Shown here: positions 17,296-25,844 of the stretch, piece after piece | How positions within the stretch are numbered: position 1 is the first letter of the stretch | Layout of the letters: every line of letters begins with the position of its first letter | Assembly: GCA_018813905.1 (NCBI GenBank) | Contig: JAHJAO010000110.1 | Span: forward strand, 1-42,983 | Direction of reading: 5' to 3' | Source: Candidatus Omnitrophota bacterium | GTDB taxonomy: Bacteria; Omnitrophota; Gorgyraeia; B26-G9 | Length of the DNA: 42,983 nt | Position numbers and translations under genes: made by a program | The notes under the pieces: model-generated | Database searches by the model: none | Told to the model about the DNA's origin: nothing | The model's input: only the letters and a program-made list of their open reading frames with translations

Positions 17296-19004
17296 AAAAG
17301 ATTGTTCTAATCGGTAACCCCAACGTAGGAAAAAGCGTTTTGTTTTCCCGCCTTACGGGAGTGAGGGTGCTGGTATCGAATTATCCCGGCACTACCGTGG
17401 AATTTCTGGAAGGGTATGTGAACATAGATGGAGAGCAGATGAAAATATTGGATCTTCCGGGAACATACAGTCTTGAACCCAATGCCCCGGCGGAAGAAGT
17501 GGCGGTAAAAATGATCGAAGAGGCGGATTTGGTAATAAATGTTGTTGACGCCACTAATCTGGAGAGGAACCTGTATTTGACCATGACTCTGCTTGAACAA
17601 AGACGCCCGATGATTATCGCGCTCAATATGTTTGACGATATTAAGCATCGCGGTATTTCTATAGATGTAGCGAAATTAGAGGATTTGCTTGGGGTAAGCG
17701 TTGCTCCGACCAGCGGGATTACGGGCCTAGGGATAAAACAGCTAAAAGAACGCCTGGTGGAAGCAAAGCCGGGACAATTTGATCGGGGAACACACCAGGA
17801 GCGCTGGCAAAAAATCGGGGACATTATTGATAAAGTGCAGCAGCTTTCTCACCGGCACCATACCTTATTTGAAATTCTCGAAGATGCCTCGGTGAATCAT
17901 GCGTGGGGGGTAGCGATTGCGATTTTTATTATCGCGTTCAGCTTTAAGACAGTACGTTTTTTAGGTGAAGGGTTGATTAAATATGTGCTGGAACCTTTTT
18001 TTCAGTTGGTATATAAACCGGTTCTCGAAAGTTTTAGTATTTATCTGCAAAACAAACCATTTTTACATAATATTTTACTCGGCCGCATGATCGATAATAA
18101 CATTGATTTTGAAAAGTCAATGGGCCTGCTTACGACCGCGCCTTATATCGAATTTGTCATAGTCCTGCCTTATATTTTTGCCTTTTATCTTTTACTTAGT
18201 TTCTTAGAAGATATCGGCTACATGCCCCGCCTGGCGTTGCTCTTAGATAACATAATGCACCGGTTAGGATTGCACGGTTTTGCCATAATACCGATATTGC
18301 TTGGTTTTGGCTGTAATGTTCCGGGAATTATCGCTACCAGGATTTTAGAAAGCAAACGTGAACGCTTTATTGCCTCCACCATAATATCTATTGGTGTACC
18401 CTGTGCGGCATTACAGGCGATGATTTTTGGCATGTTAGGCAAGTTTGGGGCAAGATATGTGATCGCCGTGTACCTTGTGCTTTTCAGTGTCTGGTTATTT
18501 TTAGGCGCGGCCTTAAACAGATTGCTTAAAGGGTACAGCCCGGAGCTTTTTATTGAAATTCCGCCGTACCGTTGGCCGGATTTTAAACTACTGTTTAAAA
18601 AGATGTTTTTGCGGATAAAGGGTTTTGTTGTTGACGCGCTTCCAATAGTATTGCTGAGCGTTCTGATCATCAATTTATTGCAGCAGATAGAGTTGTTTGA
18701 AAGTATCTCGCAGTTTTTTGCTCCTTTGCTGAACAAAGTTTTCGGCCTGCCCAAAGAAGCGGCTTGGGCTTTAATTGTCGGATTTTTGAGAAAAGATATT
18801 GCGGTGGGGATGTTAATACCGCTTAAGCTTACGGTAAAACAGATGATGATTGCCTGCGTAGTTTTGTCGATGTCTTTTCCGTGCGTGGCCACTTTTATAA
18901 TATTTTTGAAAGAACTCGGCCCGCGGCGCCTATTTCAAGCGGTGCTTATAACGTTATCGATTACTTTCCTGGGCGGCGCAACGATGAATTTCTTTTTGCA
19001 TTAA
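17292..19004 (+). CDS. feoB: Ferrous iron transporter FeoB (short)
   Basis: Inner-membrane Fe2+ permease with an N-terminal G protein. G1 GNPNVGKS (residues 8-15), YPGTTVE, G3 DLPG (54-57) and G4 NMFD (112-115) are intact. The membrane part includes two Gate-type repeats (ATRILESKRERFIASTI followed by GVPCAALQAM, and GFLRKDIAVGML followed by SFPCVATF), each with the conserved Cys seen in many FeoB proteins. At 570 aa it is shorter than E. coli FeoB (773 aa): the loop between the G domain and first helix and the C-terminal tail are reduced, but both gates are present. It overlaps feoA by 4 nt; there is no feoC nearby. Confidence 0.94.
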   Translation: MKKIVLIGNPNVGKSVLFSRLTGVRVLVSNYPGTTVEFLEGYVNIDGEQMKILDLPGTYSLEPNAPAEEVAVKMIEEADLVINVVDATNLERNLYLTMTLLEQRRPMIIALNMFDDIKHRGISIDVAKLEDLLGVSVAPTSGITGLGIKQLKERLVEAKPGQFDRGTHQERWQKIGDIIDKVQQLSHRHHTLFEILEDASVNHAWGVAIAIFIIAFSFKTVRFLGEGLIKYVLEPFFQLVYKPVLESFSIYLQNKPFLHNILLGRMIDNNIDFEKSMGLLTTAPYIEFVIVLPYIFAFYLLLSFLEDIGYMPRLALLLDNIMHRLGLHGFAIIPILLGFGCNVPGIIATRILESKRERFIASTIISIGVPCAALQAMIFGMLGKFGARYVIAVYLVLFSVWLFLGAALNRLLKGYSPELFIEIPPYRWPDFKLLFKKMFLRIKGFVVDALPIVLLSVLIINLLQQIELFESISQFFAPLLNKVFGLPKEAAWALIVGFLRKDIAVGMLIPLKLTVKQMMIACVVLSMSFPCVATFIIFLKELGPRRLFQAVLITLSITFLGGATMNFFLH

Positions 19005-19017
19005 ATCTTTTCATATC

Positions 19018-19620
19018 ATGCAACGCAAAACTTTTAAAATCAAGTTAAGACAGATAATATCCCTACTTACATTATTGAGCGTCTTAGCGGTTTTGACCGG
19101 GATACTTATATTTAAGGCGTATCTTAATTCTTATCATGTCTTTACGGACAAGACTCTTGCGGCCAAAATCGGTTGCCGGCAGGATAAAATTTCAAAAGAG
19201 AAATTTTTGGAAGTCGAATTTCTGTTAGCGCAAAAATACGGCGAAAAAATGGTGTTGTCTTTCAATTCTGCCGATGAATGGGTAATCGAAGGCCGGATCA
19301 TAAAATGGAAAGATTTTTTTACTTTATTCGGCGCCAAATCTTATTGGCGGCTTGAACGCATCCGGTCAAGATTTTATGATATCCAAGCCGAAAAAAGAAA
19401 CGAAGCGTTTATCTTTAACCTGCAGAAGAGCCCGGACCGGGTGTGGTTTTTTATTTACGGGCTTAAAAGATTTCTACCGTTTATCGATGCTGTTTACGGC
19501 AGCAGCGCGTTTGTCCCTTTCGAACCAGGCAAGGATTTTGAGGTGTATGTCACAAAATCAGGATTACTGATAAAAGATGTTACCCTGCCGGCCAGAAGAA
19601 GCTGGTGGTCTACGGGTTGA
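19018..19620 (+). CDS. Hypothetical membrane-anchored protein
   Basis: A 200-aa protein that I cannot name. One strong membrane helix lies near residues 11-32 with basic residues before it, giving a type II (C-terminus outside) topology. The remainder is a soluble mixed domain with WVIEGRIIKWKDFF, YWRLERIRSRFYDI and VDAVYGSSAFVPF. This pattern recalls a group of conserved hypothetical proteins that databases sometimes label multidrug transporter without evidence; I do not adopt that label. It starts 13 nt after feoB, so it may share its transcript, and it is convergent with the following gene. No Shine-Dalgarno is visible. Confidence 0.6.
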   Translation: MQRKTFKIKLRQIISLLTLLSVLAVLTGILIFKAYLNSYHVFTDKTLAAKIGCRQDKISKEKFLEVEFLLAQKYGEKMVLSFNSADEWVIEGRIIKWKDFFTLFGAKSYWRLERIRSRFYDIQAEKRNEAFIFNLQKSPDRVWFFIYGLKRFLPFIDAVYGSSAFVPFEPGKDFEVYVTKSGLLIKDVTLPARRSWWSTG

Positions 19621-19644
19621 ACAACTATGCCGTAAAGTTTGAGC

Positions 19645-21993
19645 CTAAATGCGGCTTGATTTATTTAACAGCCAGACGAGCGCCAGCATGGCAAAGGGGA
19701 TAATTTTGACTCCGGCAATCAGAAAAGCCGTATTTATAATGCCCACTGTCGGGATCAATACTATCGATATAAATATCGAACCAAAAAAAGCACCTAGCAT
19801 ATCCAGGGCATAGAGGATATTGGACGGATTCTGCTTTGAGCTGTTTTCAAGATAGATTTTATTGCCGAGCGGAAATTCAAACCCCACCAGAAACCCCGCG
19901 GTTGCGGAATTCATACAAAACAGGATAAAGACAAGCGGGGCAGATACGTTTTGTCCGCTTAAATAGTTGGCGCCTAAAATAAAAAACGGGAAGAAAAGGG
20001 AAAATAGGACAAAAGCGGAGTCTATTTTTACCAGCGCCGTGACACTATTTTTAAAACGTGACAAATGTTTAGTTGCGACCATTGCGCCAAAAGTTAAACC
20101 GAACATAAAGCTGCTGATTAAAATTCCAATGTAGGCATAAACATATCCGTATAATGTTTGCAGACCTAAAATAATAATCAGGTTCAAAGAGGCGCCGGCG
20201 AGGCCGCTGCTTATTATGAGCAAAGGTATGATCCGCCGCAACAAAGCCGAAGCGGATGATTTTTTCGATAAACCGAATAATAGCGAAGAGAAAAAAATAG
20301 CGAATAAAGAGATGAGTATCAAAAACGCTTCTTTTGTTTTGAGCTGAGTTATTGTCCGGAACAGGCTTTTAAAATGAGCATCACTGAACATCGCGTTCCA
20401 GTATCTTAATCCGTACAATACGCCTGCGGGGTCTAGATCCCTGTTTAGCCGCACGGGATGCTGTCGGATATTTTCATAAAACCAGCGCTTATTTTCTAAC
20501 TTTAACCGGTCCTTAATATAAAATTGGGTAAACAAAGCGCTCTTAACACCGTTTGTTTTTAAATGGGCATAGATCTTATCGGCATCAGCTTCAAAATCAG
20601 AAGTGTCTTTTGCCAGATAAAGGTTATAGTAACCGGTAATTACTTCCGTTTTTTTGAATACGCGTAAGAGGCTGTTTAATATGCATTTGTTTAACTCAAT
20701 AATTTCGTCCGAAAGAGAGCTTAGTGATCCGGGCAGGGACAGGCAAACCAGGCCGTTTTTTTTAAGGCGCGCCTTGCAGAGAGCGAAAAATTCCTGCGTG
20801 AAAAACCGGTTTAATTGAAAAGTAGAAGGCAGCGGCAGGTTTATAATAATCCGGTCGAATTTATCCCCTGTTTTGCTTAAAAACCGGCGACCGTCAATAG
20901 TATGAATTTTCACGCGAGGATCATTTAACTCTTGCGTGGTCAAATCCGTTTGATAGCGCCGGGCCATTTTAATAATTGACGGGTCAAGTTCAGCATAGGT
21001 TATGGTTAAAAGCGGAAATTTTAACGCCTGAGAAATATAACCGCCCAGCGCCGGGCCGATAAACAAGATATCTTTTGGCTGGTCCGCCAGGGCCAGAGAG
21101 AAGCTTACCAGGTCTTCTGTGAACACAATATCCGGTTCGGGGATAGTCATAAACGGCAGGCCGTCGTAATAGAAAACATACTGTTCAGCTTGTTTGGTTA
21201 CGGCGATATTGCCATATACGGAATTTTCCCAATCTATAATATTCAGATTGCGCCACTGTAATTTCAAAGAAACTTTATGCAGCAGATCGGTTTTGTATCC
21301 GAAGGCGAATAGCACCAGAAGCGCCAACAAAACTGTTTTGATCTTGAGAGAGATTTTTTTATATTCTAACAAAAGGATAAAATAAGCGCAGGCTAAATTC
21401 ACCGCGCTAAGCACCAGCGCAATCCGCAACGAATTTATGTGGGGGATTAAAAGAAAAGTTATAATTATTCCCCCCAGTCCGAACCCGGCCGCTTCCAAAA
21501 AGTAGTTTTTACCGATACTTTCAGATAACTTCTTTTTTGGGAAGTATTTTTGCATAAGCCGGCAGGCAAGCGGGAATTGGGCCCCAAGCAACAGGGCAAG
21601 AGAAGCCATTACCAAAAAAGAGGATATCGAGATAATCGCAACGCCAACGCCTTCGCCGACAGCTATCGAGAGGATATTTTTAATAATCCGGACCGTGAAA
21701 ATGCTCAGCGGAAAAAGAATTGTTATACCAATGCAAATAAGCGCGTAGACAAGGCCGGGGTTGCGCAATTTCGTGCTTATCTTCCCGAAAATAAAACTGC
21801 CGGCGGCTTCAAGCAGTAGCCAGTTACCTAAAATCAGGCCGATAGAAAGCTCATTGCCGTAGAATATAATGAGAAATTCCCGGATCAAAAGCAACTGTCC
21901 GCCGAAACACGACAGGCCCATTACTATCGGAACCAGGGGGAATAGCCTCTCCGGCTTAAACCGCTTTGTTAGGCGCATGGCTTGGCGTTGCAT
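19645..21993 (-). CDS. Polytopic membrane protein with spermidine-synthase-like domain
   Basis: A 782-aa protein with about seven N-terminal membrane helices (to residue 230), a central SAM-methyltransferase-like Rossmann domain (about 260-440: ILFIGPALGGYISQAL, YAELDPSIIKMA, VKIHTIDGRRFL), a short soluble stretch, and about six C-terminal helices. This is the architecture of fused MFS/spermidine-synthase-like proteins. The catalytic Asp of true aminopropyltransferases (D.TDP region) is missing: the site reads INLPLPSTFQLNRFFT. Polyamine synthesis is therefore unlikely and the real substrate is unknown. It is the only long minus-strand gene in the window. It starts at ATG 21993; no Shine-Dalgarno is visible. 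Confidence 0.82.
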   Translation of the reverse strand: MQRQAMRLTKRFKPERLFPLVPIVMGLSCFGGQLLLIREFLIIFYGNELSIGLILGNWLLLEAAGSFIFGKISTKLRNPGLVYALICIGITILFPLSIFTVRIIKNILSIAVGEGVGVAIISISSFLVMASLALLLGAQFPLACRLMQKYFPKKKLSESIGKNYFLEAAGFGLGGIIITFLLIPHINSLRIALVLSAVNLACAYFILLLEYKKISLKIKTVLLALLVLFAFGYKTDLLHKVSLKLQWRNLNIIDWENSVYGNIAVTKQAEQYVFYYDGLPFMTIPEPDIVFTEDLVSFSLALADQPKDILFIGPALGGYISQALKFPLLTITYAELDPSIIKMARRYQTDLTTQELNDPRVKIHTIDGRRFLSKTGDKFDRIIINLPLPSTFQLNRFFTQEFFALCKARLKKNGLVCLSLPGSLSSLSDEIIELNKCILNSLLRVFKKTEVITGYYNLYLAKDTSDFEADADKIYAHLKTNGVKSALFTQFYIKDRLKLENKRWFYENIRQHPVRLNRDLDPAGVLYGLRYWNAMFSDAHFKSLFRTITQLKTKEAFLILISLFAIFFSSLLFGLSKKSSASALLRRIIPLLIISSGLAGASLNLIIILGLQTLYGYVYAYIGILISSFMFGLTFGAMVATKHLSRFKNSVTALVKIDSAFVLFSLFFPFFILGANYLSGQNVSAPLVFILFCMNSATAGFLVGFEFPLGNKIYLENSSKQNPSNILYALDMLGAFFGSIFISIVLIPTVGIINTAFLIAGVKIIPFAMLALVWLLNKSSRI

Positions 21994-22021
21994 TTAGGTG
22001 TTTGCTTGTATTTAAGGGGTA

Positions 22022-22050
22022 TTTAGAGTAAAATAAGTTTAAAATTTCAA
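22022..22050 (-). promoter_or_regulatory. Possible promoter of the spermidine-synthase-like gene
   Basis: On the minus strand TTGAAA (22050-22045) and TCTAAA (22027-22022) are 17 bp apart, 28 nt before the ATG at 21993. The -10 matches only 4 of 6 consensus bases, so this is tentative. Confidence 0.35.
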
Positions 22051-22108
22051 GTCAGCAATATAATACCAGATTTAACGTACAGTTTCAAATATAGGAGAAA
22101 GACCGAAT

Positions 22109-22426
22109 ATGCATAGACTATTTGTCCGGATATGGAACGAATTGGATATCGATGAGGTGAAGAAACATCTGCTTAAAGCGGGGGAGCTTTCGGCGAATTG
22201 CGAGAACTGCCAACATTTAGGCATAGATTTTTCTATGCAAAAGACCTGCCCGAATTGTAAAACAGAATTCAAATTTATCGGTTTCCGAAAGAAAAGCAAT
22301 CCGGCGGAGATGATTTCCGCGATCCGGCGCATAAAAGAAAAAAGGCCCGACTTGACGGTTGTCGACTGCGAGGATATTGACCGGGCAATGGGAAAATCCA
22401 AAGCGCAAGAATTGTTCGGCAGATAA
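22109..22426 (+). CDS. Small double CxxC (Zn-ribbon-like) protein
   Basis: A 105-aa protein of unknown function. Two CxxC knuckles (CENC near residue 31 and CPNC near residue 47) could hold one zinc or iron atom in a rubredoxin-like fold. The N-terminal helix WNELDIDEVKKHLLKAGEL and the C-terminal DLTVVDCEDIDRAMGKSKA flank it. No membrane or signal segment. AGGAGA lies about 8 nt before the ATG, and a TATAAT occurs at 22059-22064 with only a weak -35, so it probably has its own promoter. It is convergent with rpmB, with 3 nt between the stop codons. Confidence 0.72.
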   Translation: MHRLFVRIWNELDIDEVKKHLLKAGELSANCENCQHLGIDFSMQKTCPNCKTEFKFIGFRKKSNPAEMISAIRRIKEKRPDLTVVDCEDIDRAMGKSKAQELFGR

Positions 22427-22429
22427 AAA

Positions 22430-22660
22430 TTAAACCGCTTTTTTCACTCTTCCGTTACGGATACAATCTGTGCAGACGCGGGCGGTTTTTCTTGTGCCGC
22501 CAAGGATTATTTTTATATTTTGCAGATTTGGCAGGAATCGGCGCTTGCTGATTCCGGTGGTCTTACGCCCGACACCGCCTTTTTTCTTAGGCATACCGCG
22601 GCGGGTAATTGTCCTGCCGGCGACTGGTCCTTTACCGCAAATTTCACAAAATTTTGACAA
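22430..22660 (-). CDS. rpmB: 50S ribosomal protein L28
   Basis: A 76-aa protein reading LSKFCEICGKGPVAG at the start, then an RRF.P.LQ-type region (KRRFLPNLQNIKI), and ending TARVCTDCIRNGRV. These are L28 signatures, including the zinc-binding Cys pairs CEIC and CTDC of the C+ form. The ORF track begins further upstream, but the correct start is the TTG at 22660: a GGAGGT (22673-22668) stands 7 nt before it and the protein then starts exactly where L28 proteins do. It is monocistronic with its own strong promoter. Confidence 0.94.
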   Translation of the reverse strand: MSKFCEICGKGPVAGRTITRRGMPKKKGGVGRKTTGISKRRFLPNLQNIKIILGGTRKTARVCTDCIRNGRVKKAV

Positions 22661-22706
22661 TTTTTTTACCTCCGTAGTTAATAATCTATAAAATTCAATA
22701 CGAAGA

Positions 22707-22735
22707 TTTATAGCACAAATACCCGGGTTTGTCAA
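22707..22735 (-). promoter_or_regulatory. Promoter of rpmB
   Basis: On the minus strand a perfect TTGACA (22735-22730) and TATAAA (22712-22707) are separated by 17 bp, about 46 nt before the TTG start. An ACCCGGGT palindrome lies in the spacer. This is one of the best promoter matches in the window. Confidence 0.75.
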
Positions 22736-22743
22736 CCTATCGA

Positions 22744-22867
22744 GTAATGAGTTATGGGTTATAAATTATAAGTTATAAATTGAAAATTAAAAATTAACAA
22801 TAACCAAATCCCAAATTCCAAACAATACATTTTAACTTATAACTCATAATTCATAATTAATAACTTT
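22744..22867. repeat. AT-rich imperfect inverted repeat in the rpmB-phosphorylase intergenic region
   Basis: The 293-bp gap between the rpmB start and the next gene holds no ORF. It contains two arms built from TTATGRGTTATAA-like units: the left arm near 22744-22781 (ATGAGTTATGGGTTATAA) and the right arm near 22830-22867 (TTATAACTCATAATTCATAA), which are imperfect reverse complements. They flank a stretch AACCAAATCCCAAATTCCAA. The composition is unlike the neighbouring coding sequence. It may be a dispersed MITE-like repeat or a structured spacer between divergent promoters. Confidence 0.5.
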
Positions 22868-22879
22868 ATTTTCATCCTA

Positions 22880-22908
22880 TTGAAAAAAAGGTAGTTAGAT
22901 GGTATACT
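22880..22908 (+). promoter_or_regulatory. Promoter of the phosphorylase-like gene
   Basis: TTGAAA (22880-22885) and TATACT (22903-22908) with a 17-bp spacer lie 45 nt before the ATG at 22954. Both hexamers match the sigma70 consensus at 5 of 6 positions. Confidence 0.6.
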
Positions 22909-22953
22909 TTACTACATTTTTTTAAGCCTGAATTACAGAGAAGGGATTTTAGT

Positions 22954-25704
22954 ATGTTAAAAGGCAAACAATATAATAAATGTTTTAAAATTCTGGCCAG
23001 TATTTTAATCCAGATTTTCATCACAACTTCTTTTATTTCAAATAGTTATAGTTTTATATCCCCCGGTGCTGTTTTGGCGGATAAAGATTCCGGGCAGTAT
23101 ACCCTCTCGCCGCATTTGGGCATCGCCAATCCTATGGTTATGGAAGCGTTTCAGAGTATCGGGCAGGTTGCGCCGCAAGAAAAAGAAAGATTTTTGCTTC
23201 CGCAATCGAAAACCTGGCTTCAAACAAATCAGCTTGAACTATTCCGTTATTTTGAGCAAAATCCGCTGATTACCGCTTCCGCGGAAGGTTACGATGAAGA
23301 TCTTAGCGAAGATGCTGGGCAAGAAAATTTTAAAGGAGGGCTGGGAGGTTTTTTTGGTGATTTTTTGGCGGGGAATCGGATAATCGGATTAAAAACCGTG
23401 GCTTTTCAACCGTTACATTCCAAGAGGAGAAGACAGCGGATAAAAGTAGATTATGATGAAGTAGTAAACGGGGTAGAGGGGGCATTGAGACAAATCAAGG
23501 AGCGTAATTTTAGCACATACGCTTTCGAAATCACTACAATTATCGCCGACTTGGCACAGCGAGACAAACTTTCTTTACCGGAGTTTACCGCAGCGGTTGA
23601 AACCAGTAATGCAGAGTATGCCAAGAAACATTGTTTAGAATATGAAAAGTTGGAAAATATGAAAAAAGATATAACCGGAGAAAATATCGCTTTTATCTAT
23701 ACGGCGGCAGTGAGCGCATTAATCAAAGAAGCGGTTAATAAAAAAGAAGAGCAGAGTAAAAGAGCGATAAGAAGAGTCTTGGAGGCGCAGTTAAAAAAGG
23801 AAGTGGGCGACGATGTTATAGAAAATCTTTTTCACAAGGTAAAACCTTTAGCCGAGGGGAAAAGGTATACCTTCGAACATTTCCAAAATGACCATCTCAG
23901 CAAAGATCAAAAAATTCAGCAGTTTCTTTCGGACAACAGTGTAAATTATCAAAAAATTTATGATGATCTCGCAAACTTTTTAGCACTATTGCCGATAACC
24001 AGAGTCCAGCATATCGATGAAGAAGTTGTATCGCATGAAGGCCGGCCGGGCGCATATATACTTAACCAGGACGGAACGCCTTTTACCGTTACCGTAAAAG
24101 GGTTAGATGTGTATAATCCATACCAGGATAAAGAGTATGAAGTCCGTTTCAAATATATTATCAAGGGAACTCAAGTAAAGATATCTTTTGAATGCCCGGA
24201 TTTATTGACCCTGTTATATCAAAGAGACACAGATGACATAGGCAAAAGACACCGATTTAACAACTGTGTTATCCCGGCCAAGGCGATGTATGTACTCATG
24301 AAACAATTTGAAGAATTTACTCCCGGAATGTTCCACTTAAATGAATCTCCCTATGTTGTTGCGGCAGCCTTGATGGAATATGATGAGCGTTTGAGTCAAG
24401 TCCCGAGAGTCTATACTAATCATACGGTTGTTCCGGCCGGCCTTTCCCGGTTTGATGCGGGTAGTATGGGCGTTTCTCCGGAGCGGCTTTTTCAAGTGAT
24501 GTTTGGTTACGGATACAAAATCGGGACAGAAGAATATCCTTTACTTGAAGATGCTAATGCCCGCCAGAGACTGAACAAGGATATGGGGAGACTTTTTATA
24601 AAAGATGGGAAAGTCGATTTTTCCTGGGCGGCTTTACAATTATCCGACGAAACAAATGCCGTAAGTGACGAACATGCCAAAGTTACAAAAGATAAATTAT
24701 TCATGACCGAGAAAGAGATTAAAGCGGTTCTTAACGGTTCCGGCGACTTTTTTGTCCATGAGAGATTGCTCGCTAAAGAATTAGAAAAGGGCCGGGAAAA
24801 TATTGACGGCAACGACCTCTGGGATATATATGCCAATCCGGATGATGGCGGGAAAAAGCAGTTTATTGATGAAATCTATGAAAGAACGGGGATCCGGCTG
24901 GATAGCAATAAATTGATTATTTCTTTAATCCGTAGATTAGCCGAGTATAAAAGTCAATACGATATTCTTAAAGATATCGTCCGGGTCGTCTGCGCTGACC
25001 GGGGCAAGATTGTGCAGACCAAGTGGGGAGACATGGCTGGGTTGGGAGAGCAGGTAGTGGTAGGGGGATTTGCAACTAGATTTGGTAAGGAAGAGAAATT
25101 TTGGATTAAGGAATTTTTGAGTTGGATGGTGGACCCGGATTTGCGCGGCCGGTTTGTCTTTGTGCCTGATTTTGACACTAAGCTTTTGAAACTGCAGGCG
25201 ATGGGGGCGTTGTGCGTTAATTGTCCCCGGCCAGAAGAAGAAGCGTGCGGGACATCTAATATGAAAGGTTCAAGGCATGGCCAGCCTAATATTGTCGTGC
25301 ATAATTCCGGCGGAGGCAAGGAACATCATGTCCCATTAAATCGACAGGCAAGGACGGGCAGCAGCACCTTGGTCGGGCCTTACCGGACAGACGACGATTT
25401 CAGTGAATTTTATGAAAAAGCGCCAAAAGATATTTTAGACGCCTTAGCCGCATATGGGGACATATATTATACCGATAAAGACCTGTGGAAAACGATAATG
25501 CTGAATGAGTATCGAAGCAGTGAAAAAGTAACTGCGGAAGCAATGTCAAAAAGATATGTAGAAAAAGTTTTTATCTCGGCGCGCGAGAAGGCGAAAGCGC
25601 GGCTTCTAAAAAAGAGTATGCGTATCCAAAAGCCCCTCGATTTAATCACATTTTTTAAAGGTACAAATGTTAATAACGAGCGGCTTATTGGCCAGTCCAT
25701 TTAA
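22954..25704 (+). CDS. Divergent GT35 alpha-glucan phosphorylase-like protein with signal-peptide-like N-terminus
   Basis: A 916-aa protein whose C-terminal half aligns by eye to glycogen phosphorylase. TNHTVVPAG (His490, matching rabbit His377 in TNHTVLPEAL), RRLAEYK (Arg661 and Lys666, matching Arg569 and Lys574 of KRIHEYK) and EACGTSNMK (Lys771, the PLP lysine, rabbit Lys680) are present with nearly the same spacing (105 versus 106 residues between the two lysines). HLNES occurs near 460, where HLN(E/D) is expected. His571 of KRIHEYK is Ala here. The N-terminus is odd: a basic start, a hydrophobic stretch at about 13-35 and no family similarity over the first 300 residues. Phosphorolysis of glucans is plausible but unproven. 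Confidence 0.75.
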   Translation: MLKGKQYNKCFKILASILIQIFITTSFISNSYSFISPGAVLADKDSGQYTLSPHLGIANPMVMEAFQSIGQVAPQEKERFLLPQSKTWLQTNQLELFRYFEQNPLITASAEGYDEDLSEDAGQENFKGGLGGFFGDFLAGNRIIGLKTVAFQPLHSKRRRQRIKVDYDEVVNGVEGALRQIKERNFSTYAFEITTIIADLAQRDKLSLPEFTAAVETSNAEYAKKHCLEYEKLENMKKDITGENIAFIYTAAVSALIKEAVNKKEEQSKRAIRRVLEAQLKKEVGDDVIENLFHKVKPLAEGKRYTFEHFQNDHLSKDQKIQQFLSDNSVNYQKIYDDLANFLALLPITRVQHIDEEVVSHEGRPGAYILNQDGTPFTVTVKGLDVYNPYQDKEYEVRFKYIIKGTQVKISFECPDLLTLLYQRDTDDIGKRHRFNNCVIPAKAMYVLMKQFEEFTPGMFHLNESPYVVAAALMEYDERLSQVPRVYTNHTVVPAGLSRFDAGSMGVSPERLFQVMFGYGYKIGTEEYPLLEDANARQRLNKDMGRLFIKDGKVDFSWAALQLSDETNAVSDEHAKVTKDKLFMTEKEIKAVLNGSGDFFVHERLLAKELEKGRENIDGNDLWDIYANPDDGGKKQFIDEIYERTGIRLDSNKLIISLIRRLAEYKSQYDILKDIVRVVCADRGKIVQTKWGDMAGLGEQVVVGGFATRFGKEEKFWIKEFLSWMVDPDLRGRFVFVPDFDTKLLKLQAMGALCVNCPRPEEEACGTSNMKGSRHGQPNIVVHNSGGGKEHHVPLNRQARTGSSTLVGPYRTDDDFSEFYEKAPKDILDALAAYGDIYYTDKDLWKTIMLNEYRSSEKVTAEAMSKRYVEKVFISAREKAKARLLKKSMRIQKPLDLITFFKGTNVNNERLIGQSI

Positions 25705-25745
25705 GTTTACCTGCCCGTAATTATAGCGCCCTAAAAGAACGAACC

Positions 25746-25759
25746 GGTTTTTAAAAACC
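25746..25759. terminator. Possible terminator palindrome
   Basis: GGTTTTTAAAAACC is a perfect 14-bp palindrome followed by CCTTTTTT, 42 bp after the phosphorylase stop. With a 4-nt loop it leaves a short 5-bp stem, so it would be a weak Rho-independent terminator. Confidence 0.3.
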
Positions 25760-25805
25760 CCTTTTTTAAAATTTGATAAGAACGATTATTATCTAAAAAT
25801 AATTA

Positions 25806-25834
25806 TTGACAAAATTCTGGGAATGTAATAAAAT
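25806..25834 (+). promoter_or_regulatory. Promoter of the Fur/PerR-family gene
   Basis: A perfect TTGACA (25806-25811) and TAAAAT (25829-25834) are 17 bp apart. The predicted start near 25841 is about 4 nt before the ATG at 25845, and there is no Shine-Dalgarno, so a leaderless transcript is likely. A perfect palindrome AATAATTATT (25798-25807) overlaps the -35 and could be an autoregulatory operator, although it is not a full PerR or Fur box. Confidence 0.65.
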
Positions 25835-25844
25835 AATAATCCTG

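Noticed and set aside
25783-25807. PerR box upstream of the fur-family gene
   Set aside because: ATTATTATC and AATAATTATT are AT-rich and partly palindromic, but no full TTATAATnATTATAA match is present.
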